From NCBI GenBank assembly GCA_023079485.1, contig CM041090.1, forward strand, positions 33,878,874-33,942,873: a DNA stretch of 64,000 nucleotides, given 5' to 3'. Below are positions 14,501 to 26,500 of the stretch, in pieces. The translations under genes and the position numbers were made by a program. The first letter of the stretch is position 1, and every line of letters starts with the position of its first letter. A model generated the notes under the pieces. It was given only the letters and a program-made list of their open reading frames with translations, was not told where the DNA came from and did no database searches. The DNA comes from Archilochus colubris (taxonomy: Eukaryota; Chordata; Aves; Apodiformes; Trochilidae).

Positions 14501-17500
14501 CCAGTGCTGTTCCACTTATTATACTGATGTGTAACTGCAGCTGTACAGGGATGGTAATTAGTGCATGTACCTTAAATGGTATATATAGATATCATGTAAT
14601 TGTAGTCTTGCCAGGGAGGAATATAAATCTTCATGGATGTGAGGCAGACAAAATGTAAAATAAACATGAGACTGCTTTCCTTCCAAGAACTAAATTTTTA
14701 AATAGTCAAATAACTAATTTGGAAGCTTTACATGAAAGAAAGAAAGGGCAGTGTTTTAATGAGTTGGACATCAGTCTTACTAGAAGCAAGGCTGATACTA
14801 AATGCTTAATTTTATTTGTTTCTCAGGAGCTAGAAGCCGTCAGAGATGCATTAATTCCACCTTTGGCTTGTGCTGCAGCTAAACTGGGTGACATAGACGC
14901 GCTAAGAGCCATAGCAGAAATGGTAACGTAAAATAAACAGTTTGTGCAAAACACAATTGTTTAAACAGAGCTATAAGTGATAGGAGGAAGGTATGCTCAC
15001 AGGGAAGTAACTACCTAAGAGTTAGAGAGTTAGAATCAAAGTGATTTCATGAATGCATTTGGTTTCTAGGCTCCTCAGTCTTTGCCTTTCAAAACTGGTG
15101 TGTTCTTTCCCCCGTTTCTCAGCTGTTTACATTTTCTTTTGAACTGTGAAAATACAGGTAGATTAAAATGCAAGTTCTTATCTCCTGCCTTGGAACACTT
15201 TAAAATGGTTTGTGTTGCTTTCTTTCACTTAACTTTCTTTATGCATATTCATAAGTATCCAGCTTTTGGATTTAAATCCATCATGATTTAAAAAAAAAAA
15301 AAGAAAAAAAAAAAGAACCTGAAAATCATACTGAAGCAAAACACACTGCAGTGCTAATTCAGGATTCTTGGCTCTTCCCATAGCTCTAGGTTGGGTTATA
15401 CCTGGAAAAAGAAAAAGGCATTTCTTTGTATCACTTTTTTTTTTTTTTTTTTTTTTCCTTTTCTTCTTTGCCTTGGTTTACCCTACTCTTGAGACTTTGG
15501 TAAAATCCTCCAGAAAGGGTAAATATATCCTGAAAGTAACACTTAATTGAGAAAGAAAAATAAATTAGCAGAATGTAGGCACAGAGCTGCTGTATGGTGT
15601 ACTGCAATTAACAGCATATCTGAAGGGGCCATAATGAGTATACAGGTGAAAGGGGGAACATGCAGAAGGTGGAAGAAATATCTTTACTGGTGCAAAAACA
15701 ATGCTGCAAGATAGATATGAGGTAAGTTTGACATTGACAGCTTAACCTTTGGATAGCTGAATTAATATATTGTGTATGCATCTACTGTTATATCAACAAC
15801 TTAAATGTGCAGCCATTATATTTTTTAGCATATGAAGGATGTGTCCTTTTGTAGGGTGGAAACTTGAGCTGTGGAGACTATGATGGCCGAACTCCACTTC
15901 ATATTGCAGCCTCTGAAGGGCATTTACCATTAGTTGAGTATTTGTTGACATCTGGTGCAACTGTTTATGCTCGAGACAGATACGGATCTACTCCACTGAT
16001 GAATGCAATCAAGTTCAGGTAACAAAATAATTTATACAGCACTCTACGTAAAGTTTGTAAACCTTCTATCATTTTGGATTTAAAGTCAATCCCTGTATTT
16101 CGGTCTCACTCTATCTCAGCAATCATGTGTAAATAAATGATAGCAGTTAAAATAACACCAGCCAGTTTCATCTCAAGGGATGTGACTAGCCTAAATTAAA
16201 AGATTTTTTTTTACAATAATATGAAATGAAAGCAAAGAACTTGGTATGCATGCAAAATTTTAGCATAAGGTAATTTATTGCTGCCTTCCCGCCAAGACTT
16301 TGTCCATAATTTCAGGATTCCACTCTTTGTTATGAGGCTTCCTTATAAAACAGCCAAACCGATCACTCCCTTCGACTGTCAGGAGTGAGAGTGCAGGACC
16401 GAGGGCTGTCTGTTTTTTCTGCCCTCCCCTTTCTCATCAAGACCAGACTGTTTCAATTGGCACAAAATATACCGGTAGGTTGGCATGTTTTAATCTTTCC
16501 CTTCCACTAGTGCTTTCCTGAGTCTCTTGCTGGGTGACTGGTTTTTTGATTTTTCCCTTCCACCCACTCATATGGTATGGCTGCGTGGCTCTGCCTGCTT
16601 TGTGGATTTCCTCTTCCTGTTGTTCTGGATGTCAGCAGTTCTTGAATGGTAGTCATGGACATGCAATTTACTGGTCTTTTCCATCCTGTATAGTCCTAAG
16701 GAATGGCCACAGCACAGAATATAAAGGTTATCTGATATAAAAATTTAATTTTAAAACAGCTTATATAGCCTGAGGATTCACAGAGCCATTGGTCTTCTAA
16801 CGTGTTAGAAGCTGCATGCCCTAATCTTGTTTCCTTTGATCCACTTTCAGCTTTTTATCTCGCATTCAGTCTGTATGATGGCAGGAGAGAAGCATTTTCC
16901 TGTAAAGGAGCTTAGGTTGATAGAATTTTCATAATCTTCATGGATGTCTCTCCCCAAATATTCTTACAGCTTTTTTTTGTTGTTGACGAGTTCACCTGGT
17001 CTGTGAGGCTGGAGTTATCTCTCTGTGATACAATCCTGGTTTTGCACTGGTGGTAGGAATAACTTGGAGGGTTGTTGGTTTTTTTTTGTCTCAAAGGCCA
17101 GATGTAGAAAACTCAACAGGGTTTGATAACTTCAGACACTTCAGACTCAGAGTCCTGTGTGGCCACTGTGCTATTGCCATACCTACTGCATGGTCCCCTA
17201 TGGCTCTGTAGTTACTCTTTTATCTCATGAATATATAAGCCCTTCAGTGGCAAACCCTTCAAGTCTTAAAGCAAAAACAAGCCCAACAGCAAATCAAACA
17301 AATAACCTCGTAGCTGAATAGAGGTGGCTCTGGTCCAATGTGAGAAAATGGTAAAGCATTAGATACCATTAGATGTTCCTGCAAATCAGGCACCTACTTT
17401 TTGTACCGCACCCATCTACCGCCTGAGGAATTTCACATGAGCTTGTTGTTTGGATTCCTTAGCATTGCCACTCCTATATTAGACTCCTACTATGACTCTT

Positions 17501-20500
17501 AAGCTCTTTAAAACTGCACACCCATTTTGATATAGGGAACTGTAAAAGGGAACTGCACCATAACCATTTTCAGTTTCTCTTTTTGTTTCTGCTGTTGGAA
17601 TGAGAGGAAGAGTAGACTTAGAACCAGTTTCATAAACGTGTATTTATGATCTGCTGCGTACTCACACTGCATTTCACATGGATAAGCATAGGAAGGAAAA
17701 TGGTAAAGATCAGACAGCATAATTAGACACTCACCAAAAAGATTTCTGCTACAGAAATATTTAAGTTCTATTTATAAAACAGTTGCGTGCTGAAAGTGAT
17801 TATCCTAATGCAGTGTACAAAGTGGCAGAGAGGGGAGGGGGAAACTGTTTTTTAATGAGCAGTCAATGCTTTAAACTGTTTAATATTGTCACTTTCTCAA
17901 TTTCACTGAATATTGCATCAGCTTAATCCCATTTTCTGAAAATAAATATTTGTTTAATATATATTTAACTGCAGTACAGTGTCTACTCATCTTAAAAATA
18001 GCTTTCTTCCAGTTGTTTATGTCACATTTCTCAGTGGCTTGCCCTTAACCTAGCATGCAAACCTATATATAATGATGAATGATTTCTCTTTTCCATTTAA
18101 TAATTTGTAAAGACAATCAGGAGTTATGTTCCTTCTTAAAATCTTAACGTAGAGCTGTTAGCTGGTAGACCAGCAAGTTGATCTATATCAACAACAGTCA
18201 ATTTTTTTTTTTACTTTGTGACTCTTTCGTTCCTTCTTTAGATGGTAAAATCTGGAGTCCCCTTCTAGATATAAAATAAACTACTGCATTTCTTCTTTTT
18301 AATTTGTAACTCTGCAAGTTGCATGTAGTCTCATTCACTTTAGCTAAAAGCACGTAGCTAAACAGACCACTGTTAATTTAGGCCAGTTGCTTGACATATC
18401 AAAATTAGTAGCATTCCTTTAATTTCATAGAGTACCCTCAAGGGATAATTCATTTTCAAAACAATAGAATAATATTTTTTAATAACAGAAATTCTCTAAG
18501 CAGGAAAATGTCTTGAATAAAAGTTGTGTATATTTTATGTAGTAAAAGCACTTCCATTTACTTGGTGAGCAGTAGTAAAAGGTTGAAAAAGGGGAGTTGC
18601 TCATACAGTGCTGTGAGAACATCAGATTAGAGGCAGTAAAATTACCTCCCACGTAAACATGAATTTAAATACTTGCTATTTTGCAAGGTTACATTTACAT
18701 TACTTCAGGAAATCTAAGGCAGAGTGAAAATCTAACCACGACTGACTCCAGAAGTGCTCTGAAGCCTGTCCTTGTTTTTGAGCATAAAATTCCCACTGAT
18801 CCCATACAGAAAATAGAACAAGTGAAACTAAGATGATCCTGCCATAACCATTCCAGTTGCTAGGGTAGCAAGCATTAAAAAGAATGAGGCCAGTCAAGTT
18901 TGGATATACATTACACCTGCATTTCTTTAAAGAGAGTTGGTAGAAGGTGTGCACCCTAAGGCCTCAATCCTGCAAACTCTTACATGCGTGTTAATTTCAC
19001 ATGTATGATTCATCTCTTTTGAAGTTGATTCACTTATAATAAGTGTCTGCCAAGTCATGGCCTAAGATGATCCGTACTGTACAGCACCTTAATTTCTGTG
19101 AATCCTGAGCACTCACAAACTGGTCAACATTCACATGTCTTTATCTTCACACACATGTCAAACTTCACTCATAGTGAATATTAAGGATCATACCAAAACA
19201 TTTATTTTCCTGCTGATCCATTAAAATACTAGTATACATTGGGGCTTTTATCTTCAGTGTTATTGATAATGGGATCTAGCAGTGAGGTGGGGGTGGGGGG
19301 ATACTAGAAGCACTTTTTGTTTCGTTGGTTGTTTCCATCAGAAAGACAATGAATGACAGCAGCACCATCAAAAGGCTAAATTGAGTAATATAAGAGAATT
19401 AGGATTGTTTCCATTGGCTGTGTTTGACCAAGAGCCACAGTTTGGTAACAGAGCTCACTTACAAAAGGGAGAGTCAGGAGCAGTTCACAGGTTACAGTAG
19501 CTCCTCATGGTTTTGCTTATCAGATGGGGCCAGACTGGGTAAGCAGGTGTGCACCTCAGGCTAACCTGGTGATGTTGGCCTTCCCTCCATGCCTTGAACT
19601 TCCACTGGCCAGCAGTTGCTGTGCTTTTGGTTTTGTTCTGTTACCTTAGAACAGGGATCACATTTGAACCATTCTCGAGAAGTTTGTGGCTCATGACATC
19701 AGCTGCACCTCAGGTCAGCTGAACTGTGACCTCTGTGAGGCTTTTGTAAAGCCACAGGTGAGCAGCTCTTAAAGAAACAGCCTCTAAAGAAAAAAATACC
19801 TCTCATGTCCGTAAGACATTACAGTATCAGAAAATTCACAGCCAGGCTCTTGAAATATGAATAACACTCTCATGGTAGGTACAGGACAACAGAAGTGGTA
19901 CTCTGGGTAGGCTTAAGTTTCTGCAAAACGTAGATACCATTTGGGTGCGAGTAGGAACAAGCTGTAGTGCAACTTACCTCCCACATAGTTTTCATGTTGA
20001 GTGATGGGAATGTAAGAAGTGGTCCGTTTGCTTTCTTGGTTGGATCTGCTTTGCACAGTTACAATACAAAGTTTAAATTCTAAGTTGCCCATTACTGTTT
20101 GTTCCTGTTCTTCCTCTCCCTTACCCTCCTCTATTAACAGGCAGTAGTGTACATGTCCTCCTCTTCCCGCCATATCAAGAAACATGATTTTGAACTATTC
20201 CCAGTCATTGGAACATTGTGCTTCTATTTAGAAATGTTTTGTTGTAAGCATTTATTGCAAATACTGTTAGTTTCAATACTTAAATATTTCTATTTATTTA
20301 TTACAAACCAATTTTTTCCTCATGTAAATTTGTGGTATTAAACACATTAATAGGGTAAATGTCCCCAAATCTTTCTGTATCAAAGACTTACAGAGTCACA
20401 CACAGTGTAGCAATGTCTGTGTGGTGTAGGTAGGACATGAAGTGCATTATGGAGGGTATCTTGTCACTAGTGAGGAGTAAAAAATAATAATAGGAGAAAG

Positions 20501-23500
20501 AAAAGCCTGGCTCTTCACTGGAATCCAGAGGTACAGACTTTATTTGCTTCATACAGGATCACACTGAGGGAAGATACTACACAACTTTACATGTTTTGCC
20601 ATGTTTTATTTTGTAGTGCAGCCCCATTGCATAGCTTTTATTTTAAAAAGCTCTAGTTTCATGCTGTGATTTCAAGTGTAAGGTGAGAAATGAGGAATAC
20701 TCCAGGGCAGTCGCTGGAGAGGATGCAAACACTCCCCATGTTCAGTTCTGTACCCTGAACTTGAGTGAACAGACGTGTTCTGCTTTAATCTATTTAGTTG
20801 AGATTTCTTTTCAGGTAATTACTGTTGTGCTTAAGACTAAAATTTCATACATGTAGAATTCATTCTTCTCCACAGACTGAAATATAAGAAGTTGTCCTGT
20901 TACTTACTGGCTCAAGGAGATGCTTGTGGATGTCTAGCCATGTCGTAAGGGACCCACCTGAGGAAATACCTTAGATAACTGAACAAATCTGAGCATATGC
21001 TGTTCCAGCAATGCTTTGCCATCAAACAAAGAAGTATTTTAATTTATTGACTGTCAATTAAAACAAAGTACAATTTTAAAAAAATCTCTCTGATAGGTTA
21101 AATAACCTGTGTTCAGAAAAGCATAATGATTCCTAGAGCATCTGTACAATCCTTTAATTAATAAATTAAGATCTGGTATGAAACATACAAGCTTACATAG
21201 GCTTAATATGGATAACTGTAAACTAACTTCTCAGCTAGTATTAAGGTAAAGGACAAAAAGGTCTTTGAAGAGAAAGGGATGATGCATCTGTTTCATTTTC
21301 AGAGCTGAGCTTAATACTTCCATGATCTTAGTATGTAAATTACTTTTTGATAGGCAGGGCAGATCTTTTTACTATATCTGTCACCTTGGAGAAGATTCAT
21401 TGTTTCTGTGATGGTGGTGAATATCATATAAAATTTTTCAGACTACTTGTGCATATAATCAATACTGGATTCAGGAGAAAAAACCTATCAGTCCAGACAT
21501 TTTCTCTCTTTCTTCTATTCCTTTCATAAAGGCACATACAAGTGATTAATTTGTTACGAGAAACGGGAGCGCATCTTTCAAGTCACGACTTGGAGAACAC
21601 TGGAACCATACTCTGCAGGTAAATGTGATACAAGGTGAGATGGCCCTCAGATTGGCATGGAGGGGGATGGTTTTTCAGAAGACATTCAGGATGGAAAATG
21701 GTCTGAGGCAACATCCAAGAAACAGTTGGGTACATGAAACATGATGTGGCTTTTTCTGTGCAAGACTAATAATGAGGAAACAAGCCAAGGGAGGAAATTA
21801 AGAATCAGCCCTTTCAGAACATCATTAATTCAACAGGGCTCCAAAGTAGAAACTGTTGTGGGGATAAGTGAACTGGAAGGAAATAGGCCCCATTTTTTCA
21901 TCTTGGACTGAGGAAGGGTGAGGAGGAGGCTGTGCAAGGTGTGATTGAACAGCATCTCTATTTGAGAATAAAGCTGCACATAGTGCATCATTTTTATTTT
22001 CTTAAAATCCACTTTTCACTTATATTGGAATGGCTTCTAGTCTACCAATCATATATAATTATTCTTAAAAACTTAATGAAGTAGATAGGTTTAACCCCAG
22101 AACTTTTTAAAAACTACTCACTATCTCTATATTTAACCTTTAGAGGACATAAACCTCTTTTTAAGCTGGTTTTCTGTATAGTTGCTTCTAATATATAAGG
22201 TGATCTAATGATATGGATATATATTATGAAAAGAAATAGATGCTTGATTTTATTTTTTCCAGTACTGGTCCTGAATTACAAATTACTCTGAAAATCATAA
22301 AGTTTTTGTGCATTTCCTGAAATTACTTCTGGTGTTTGCTTCCTTTCTTCTTCTTTCATAAAAAAAAAATAAAATCTTTGAGAACTGGCCTTTTTATCAG
22401 GACTTGGCAGGAAACCGTGAGACTTAACAGGAACCAGTTGGTTCTGCATATTGTCTAGAAAACTACAGGGTCAAGGTAAATCTTATGTGTGGTCTGTATA
22501 GAGACTGGACTCTGTCTTTTGAGCAATTCTGGAACCAAGAAATGCAGGCTGGAGTGTTTCCATGGTCCTAGCATGCTCAGAGGAGGCTTTCATATAAAAG
22601 AGTTTTACCAGGAAGTTAAAATGCACTTCCCAGGGCATTGCAAGTGATAAGACAGAGTAAACCCTTGGTCTGCAGAATTTCCATCTGCCAGGAAGGCAGG
22701 AGGAGTGGTTCAGGGGATAGTGTTCCTCTGTAAATAATTGGCCCCTTGCTTAGCCCTGGTGCCATATGCAGAACCAATCTGGCTTCCTGATCTGGGAGCA
22801 GCATGTCAAAAAGAAAACAAAGCAAAAAAAGAAGAGAACAAGGGTCCTTTAAACAAACAAAAAAAGAGCGGTTCTGATGCAGTTTGTTGCAGCGTTTTAA
22901 GGAGGATTGTACACCCTGCCATCTGCATTGCCCAGTCTCCTGGTGTTCAAAGCTGATATTTTGATAATAAACTTGTAAAGATATTTTGAAATTTGCAGGG
23001 GTGGTAGGAAGTTTGGTATAAAAACAATGTGTATCTTCCAAATTGAGGGTGGGAGAGGATGTGTGTGCAGAGGCTGAATGAGGACTCAGTGTGGAGTAGA
23101 GTACCTGGGGTGAGAGGAGAAGAGGCTGTTCCCACCTCCATGTGGGTCAGGAGCCAGAACCCTGGTGCTCTCCCAGCTGGCAGCTTGGACTAGCAGCCAT
23201 GGCTGCTGCCCACTGATGGACATCATGGCACATACCAGGAGCACAGCCAGCCTAAGGCAGGGCTCAGGCTTTGAGAGTGCAGTTTGTGAATGATGGCTTT
23301 TAATAGAATGTCATAGCATGGCAGGTTGGAAGGGACCTCAAGGATCATCTGGTCCAACCCTTGTAATATTATTACATAGTTCCTACAGAGCTGAAGGACT
23401 TTCTCCCCTCTTGCTGTTCTAGAGGGCCTGGTATAGTCTTTTCCACCAAAGTGGACTTCTTCCACAGAGTGTTATTCAGATGCCTAAACCTTGTTAAATC

Positions 23501-26500
23501 TGAGGTGCTGGTTGGTTGTTCTCCTATCAAAATGTCTCTGATATCTCTTCTGGAGTGTCCTCAGGTGACCTGACCAATACACTCATTTTTCCAGCATGCT
23601 TGGGCTCACATCTCTGCCTGCCTCTTACCTCCTCCCTTTAAGCTTTCTCTTTGCAGACACTAGCACCTTCATGGCAGTCATCATCTTCATGGCCAAGCTG
23701 CTTATAGAACAAGCTATTTATAATTTCTTCATTCTGTCTACGTTGAACTCTTTTCTTACATCTTTTCTATCCTTTAATGTGCCTTCAGCTGCAATTTTTA
23801 CCAGTTTGAAGTTCTCATCAAGGCAATACACCAACTTCTTGGGGTTTAGAAGGACAAAGCTGCTTTCTTTCTGTTAAGCTCTAGTTATGTTTCCCCCTTA
23901 CTTACCCATCCTCAAACAAATTTGCTTCCATAAAAAAACATGAACAGTGATTTCTCTGTTCTAAGAGTGTCTCATCAGCTTCCTTCTGCTTAGACTTATG
24001 ATTTTAGACAATAATAGAGTAGTTCAGTTGGAAGATTCTGGAGATAAAATAAAATTGAATGTGTTTCTTTGGCATTGCTGATGTTTGAGTGGGAAAGGAG
24101 TCCCAGCCAGAACTGACAGCTGGATAGAGCTGACAACTGGACAGTATCATTAGGAAATCTTGTGTAGGAAGCAGAGATGCACATAGGTACAGCCAAGATG
24201 ATCTAGTTGTTAAACCTTCCATTGTTTTACTTGCTGGTTTCTTTTATTTCAGTGAGAGGTGCTAGTCTGAATTTTAGAGTCACTTTGTTGATGTTTGGTG
24301 TCTGGCTTTGTCTTGAACTGAGAAAGAAATCTCAGTGTTAGTAATCTGTCAAAAATAACAGAATCTCTTCTCATATTGCAGTAATACTGTTTTGGAGTTG
24401 GTAAACTGTTGCTTTTTTTTTTTTTTTTTTTTTTTTCCAGGGAAAACAGCCTGCATAGAATTGAGATACTCTGACCAAGTCTGTACTTCATGAAATTAAA
24501 TAGAGGCAAAAAGCCAAACCAGCTTTCTCACTTTCTCTTTCATATTCTTAGATTTCATGAAATTATATGATGTAATATACAAGGATGCAGCCTTTCAAAA
24601 CCAGCAGCTTTCAGAGTAAGAGGCCTCTTCAATTTAATATAAACTTGGGACATGGGACATTATGCTGGGGAATGAAGGATAAATATGCCTCTGCAGGAAT
24701 TAGGACCAGGAATCTAATGCTTGTTATCTTTCAAAGAAGTCTGTCTCAGCTAAAAGAGACATGGAGGTGCTAGTTAAGAGCAGTACTCCCAAGTGTATGA
24801 AGGATAGAATAAACCATGCCTTGTGCAGGACTTTTAACTCGCTTTTTGAGGATTTTCATCTAAAAAAAAAAAATGTGAGGGGGGAAAAGATATTTTTTCT
24901 TCTATCAGGGTGATTAAAAAAAAAAAAAAAGTCTTTCGTGATTGCTTTAGAAAGGAGAATCACTGAAAAACAGAGCTTTGTGTCCCTGGGAAAGATGAAA
25001 TCCTAGAACCTGAGGGGGCAGGACAGAACCCCAAAGTGACATTTCACTGTACGTACTACTTCCCAGATCTAGAACTGCATTGGCTTTTTTCCTTCTAAAC
25101 CCACTGAGGCCCAAGCAGCTGCACTCCTGGTATGTTGACAGAACACCCCTTGAAGAGCAGCTCCTGGTGCTGAGTTTGCTTAATGCCAGTGTGACAGGAG
25201 GCACAAAATCATAGTGTATAATTGCATTATCACTGTTCATTGTATCTTAGCTCTGCCATGATTATGGCTACATTACTTATGCTGAGACTGTGAAATGGGT
25301 ACATAATAATTCTTTCTAAATGCAAGAGTGTTGATAGGCAGCATACCTGGGCTTATCTGCTGCGAATAGTATTAGTCCAAGTTTAGTACAATCCAATGCA
25401 GTAGTTCTTTGTCAACAAAGCAGATTTTAAATATTGTGATAAGTTTACATCAACATTTTTTTTATTCCATTTCATGACCTAAAAATGAACTTGGTGCTTA
25501 GAGGGTGCATTTGTAGCTGGCATTGCTGGCATAAATATCTCTGAAAAAAATGTGTAGAGCAGAGGTTCTTGTTGAGAAGTCCAGCGTATAAATTTCACTA
25601 TATGAAGTACACTTATAGTGTGTAAAGGCAAATACAGATGTGTTTGGTTTGACTACAGAGATTTGGAATTGGGGAAAATGTTTTGTGGTGGTGTTGATTA
25701 TAATTAAGTGAGTGACTAGTAGGTTTCTTCTGTTTAACGTGGTATCTTACAAGCTATGTCTCTTTTTATTCTCCGGGTCACAGTCCCCACAGAATACATT
25801 TCTCACTTGGTCAGTAAATGGCTGCTGCAAAATTGAAGATCCTTCTGTGTATTTGGATTGCTCTGAGGTTTGTTTGTGGTTTTGTTGTTTTTTTTTTGGG
25901 TGTGTTTTTTTGGTGTTGGTGTGTTGGTTTTGTGTTTTGGTTGTTGGGTCACAGAAGGAGATCACTTCACAGCATTGACCTCTGGCAATGTGGGTTAAAT
26001 TGCTCTTTCTGAAGAGGTGCTATTAGGCACTTAATTTTCAAGTAAGGGCAGCAGTCCTTGTTCCTTGCTTATAGTGTTACCAGCTGAATTGTCCTGGGTG
26101 TGTGGGTGATATTTCTAAATGTACTGTTCTGTGCCCAAAGTGATTTTGGCTTTGCACATGGCTGAAAGATGTGATTCTGTTCAGCAAATGGAGTGCTTTC
26201 CAGTCCACTGTTGGAGGTGTTTGTAACTCTCTAGGCTAGGTAGGCTGTTTGTTTATTCCTTAATTTTGGGATCTTAACAGCATCAGTGGCACGAAGCTTG
26301 TCTTTGTAAATGAAGATAATTCTTGTGTTCCAGAAGTGGCTGGTAAACAATTTATTTTGTTTTACTGAAGCTTACACATTTTCTTTATTGCTTCTTTTTC
26401 GTGCAGTTTCCTTAAAGACTTCCCACTGAGCTTCCTGTTAGGCCTCCTTTTCCTTCCTGTGTTTTCTTACTGCTTCTGAGGGGCCTTTTTTATGATGGTA

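Noticed and set aside
16261..16810. Possible old insertion in an ASPG intron (pyrimidine-rich, palindrome near its end)
   Set aside because: No LTR or terminal repeat pair could be matched and no target-site duplication was seen.
22616..23041. 141-codon minus-strand open frame inside an ASPG intron
   Set aside because: No recognisable motif, no splice borders and low-complexity Leu/Cys content. Most likely chance.
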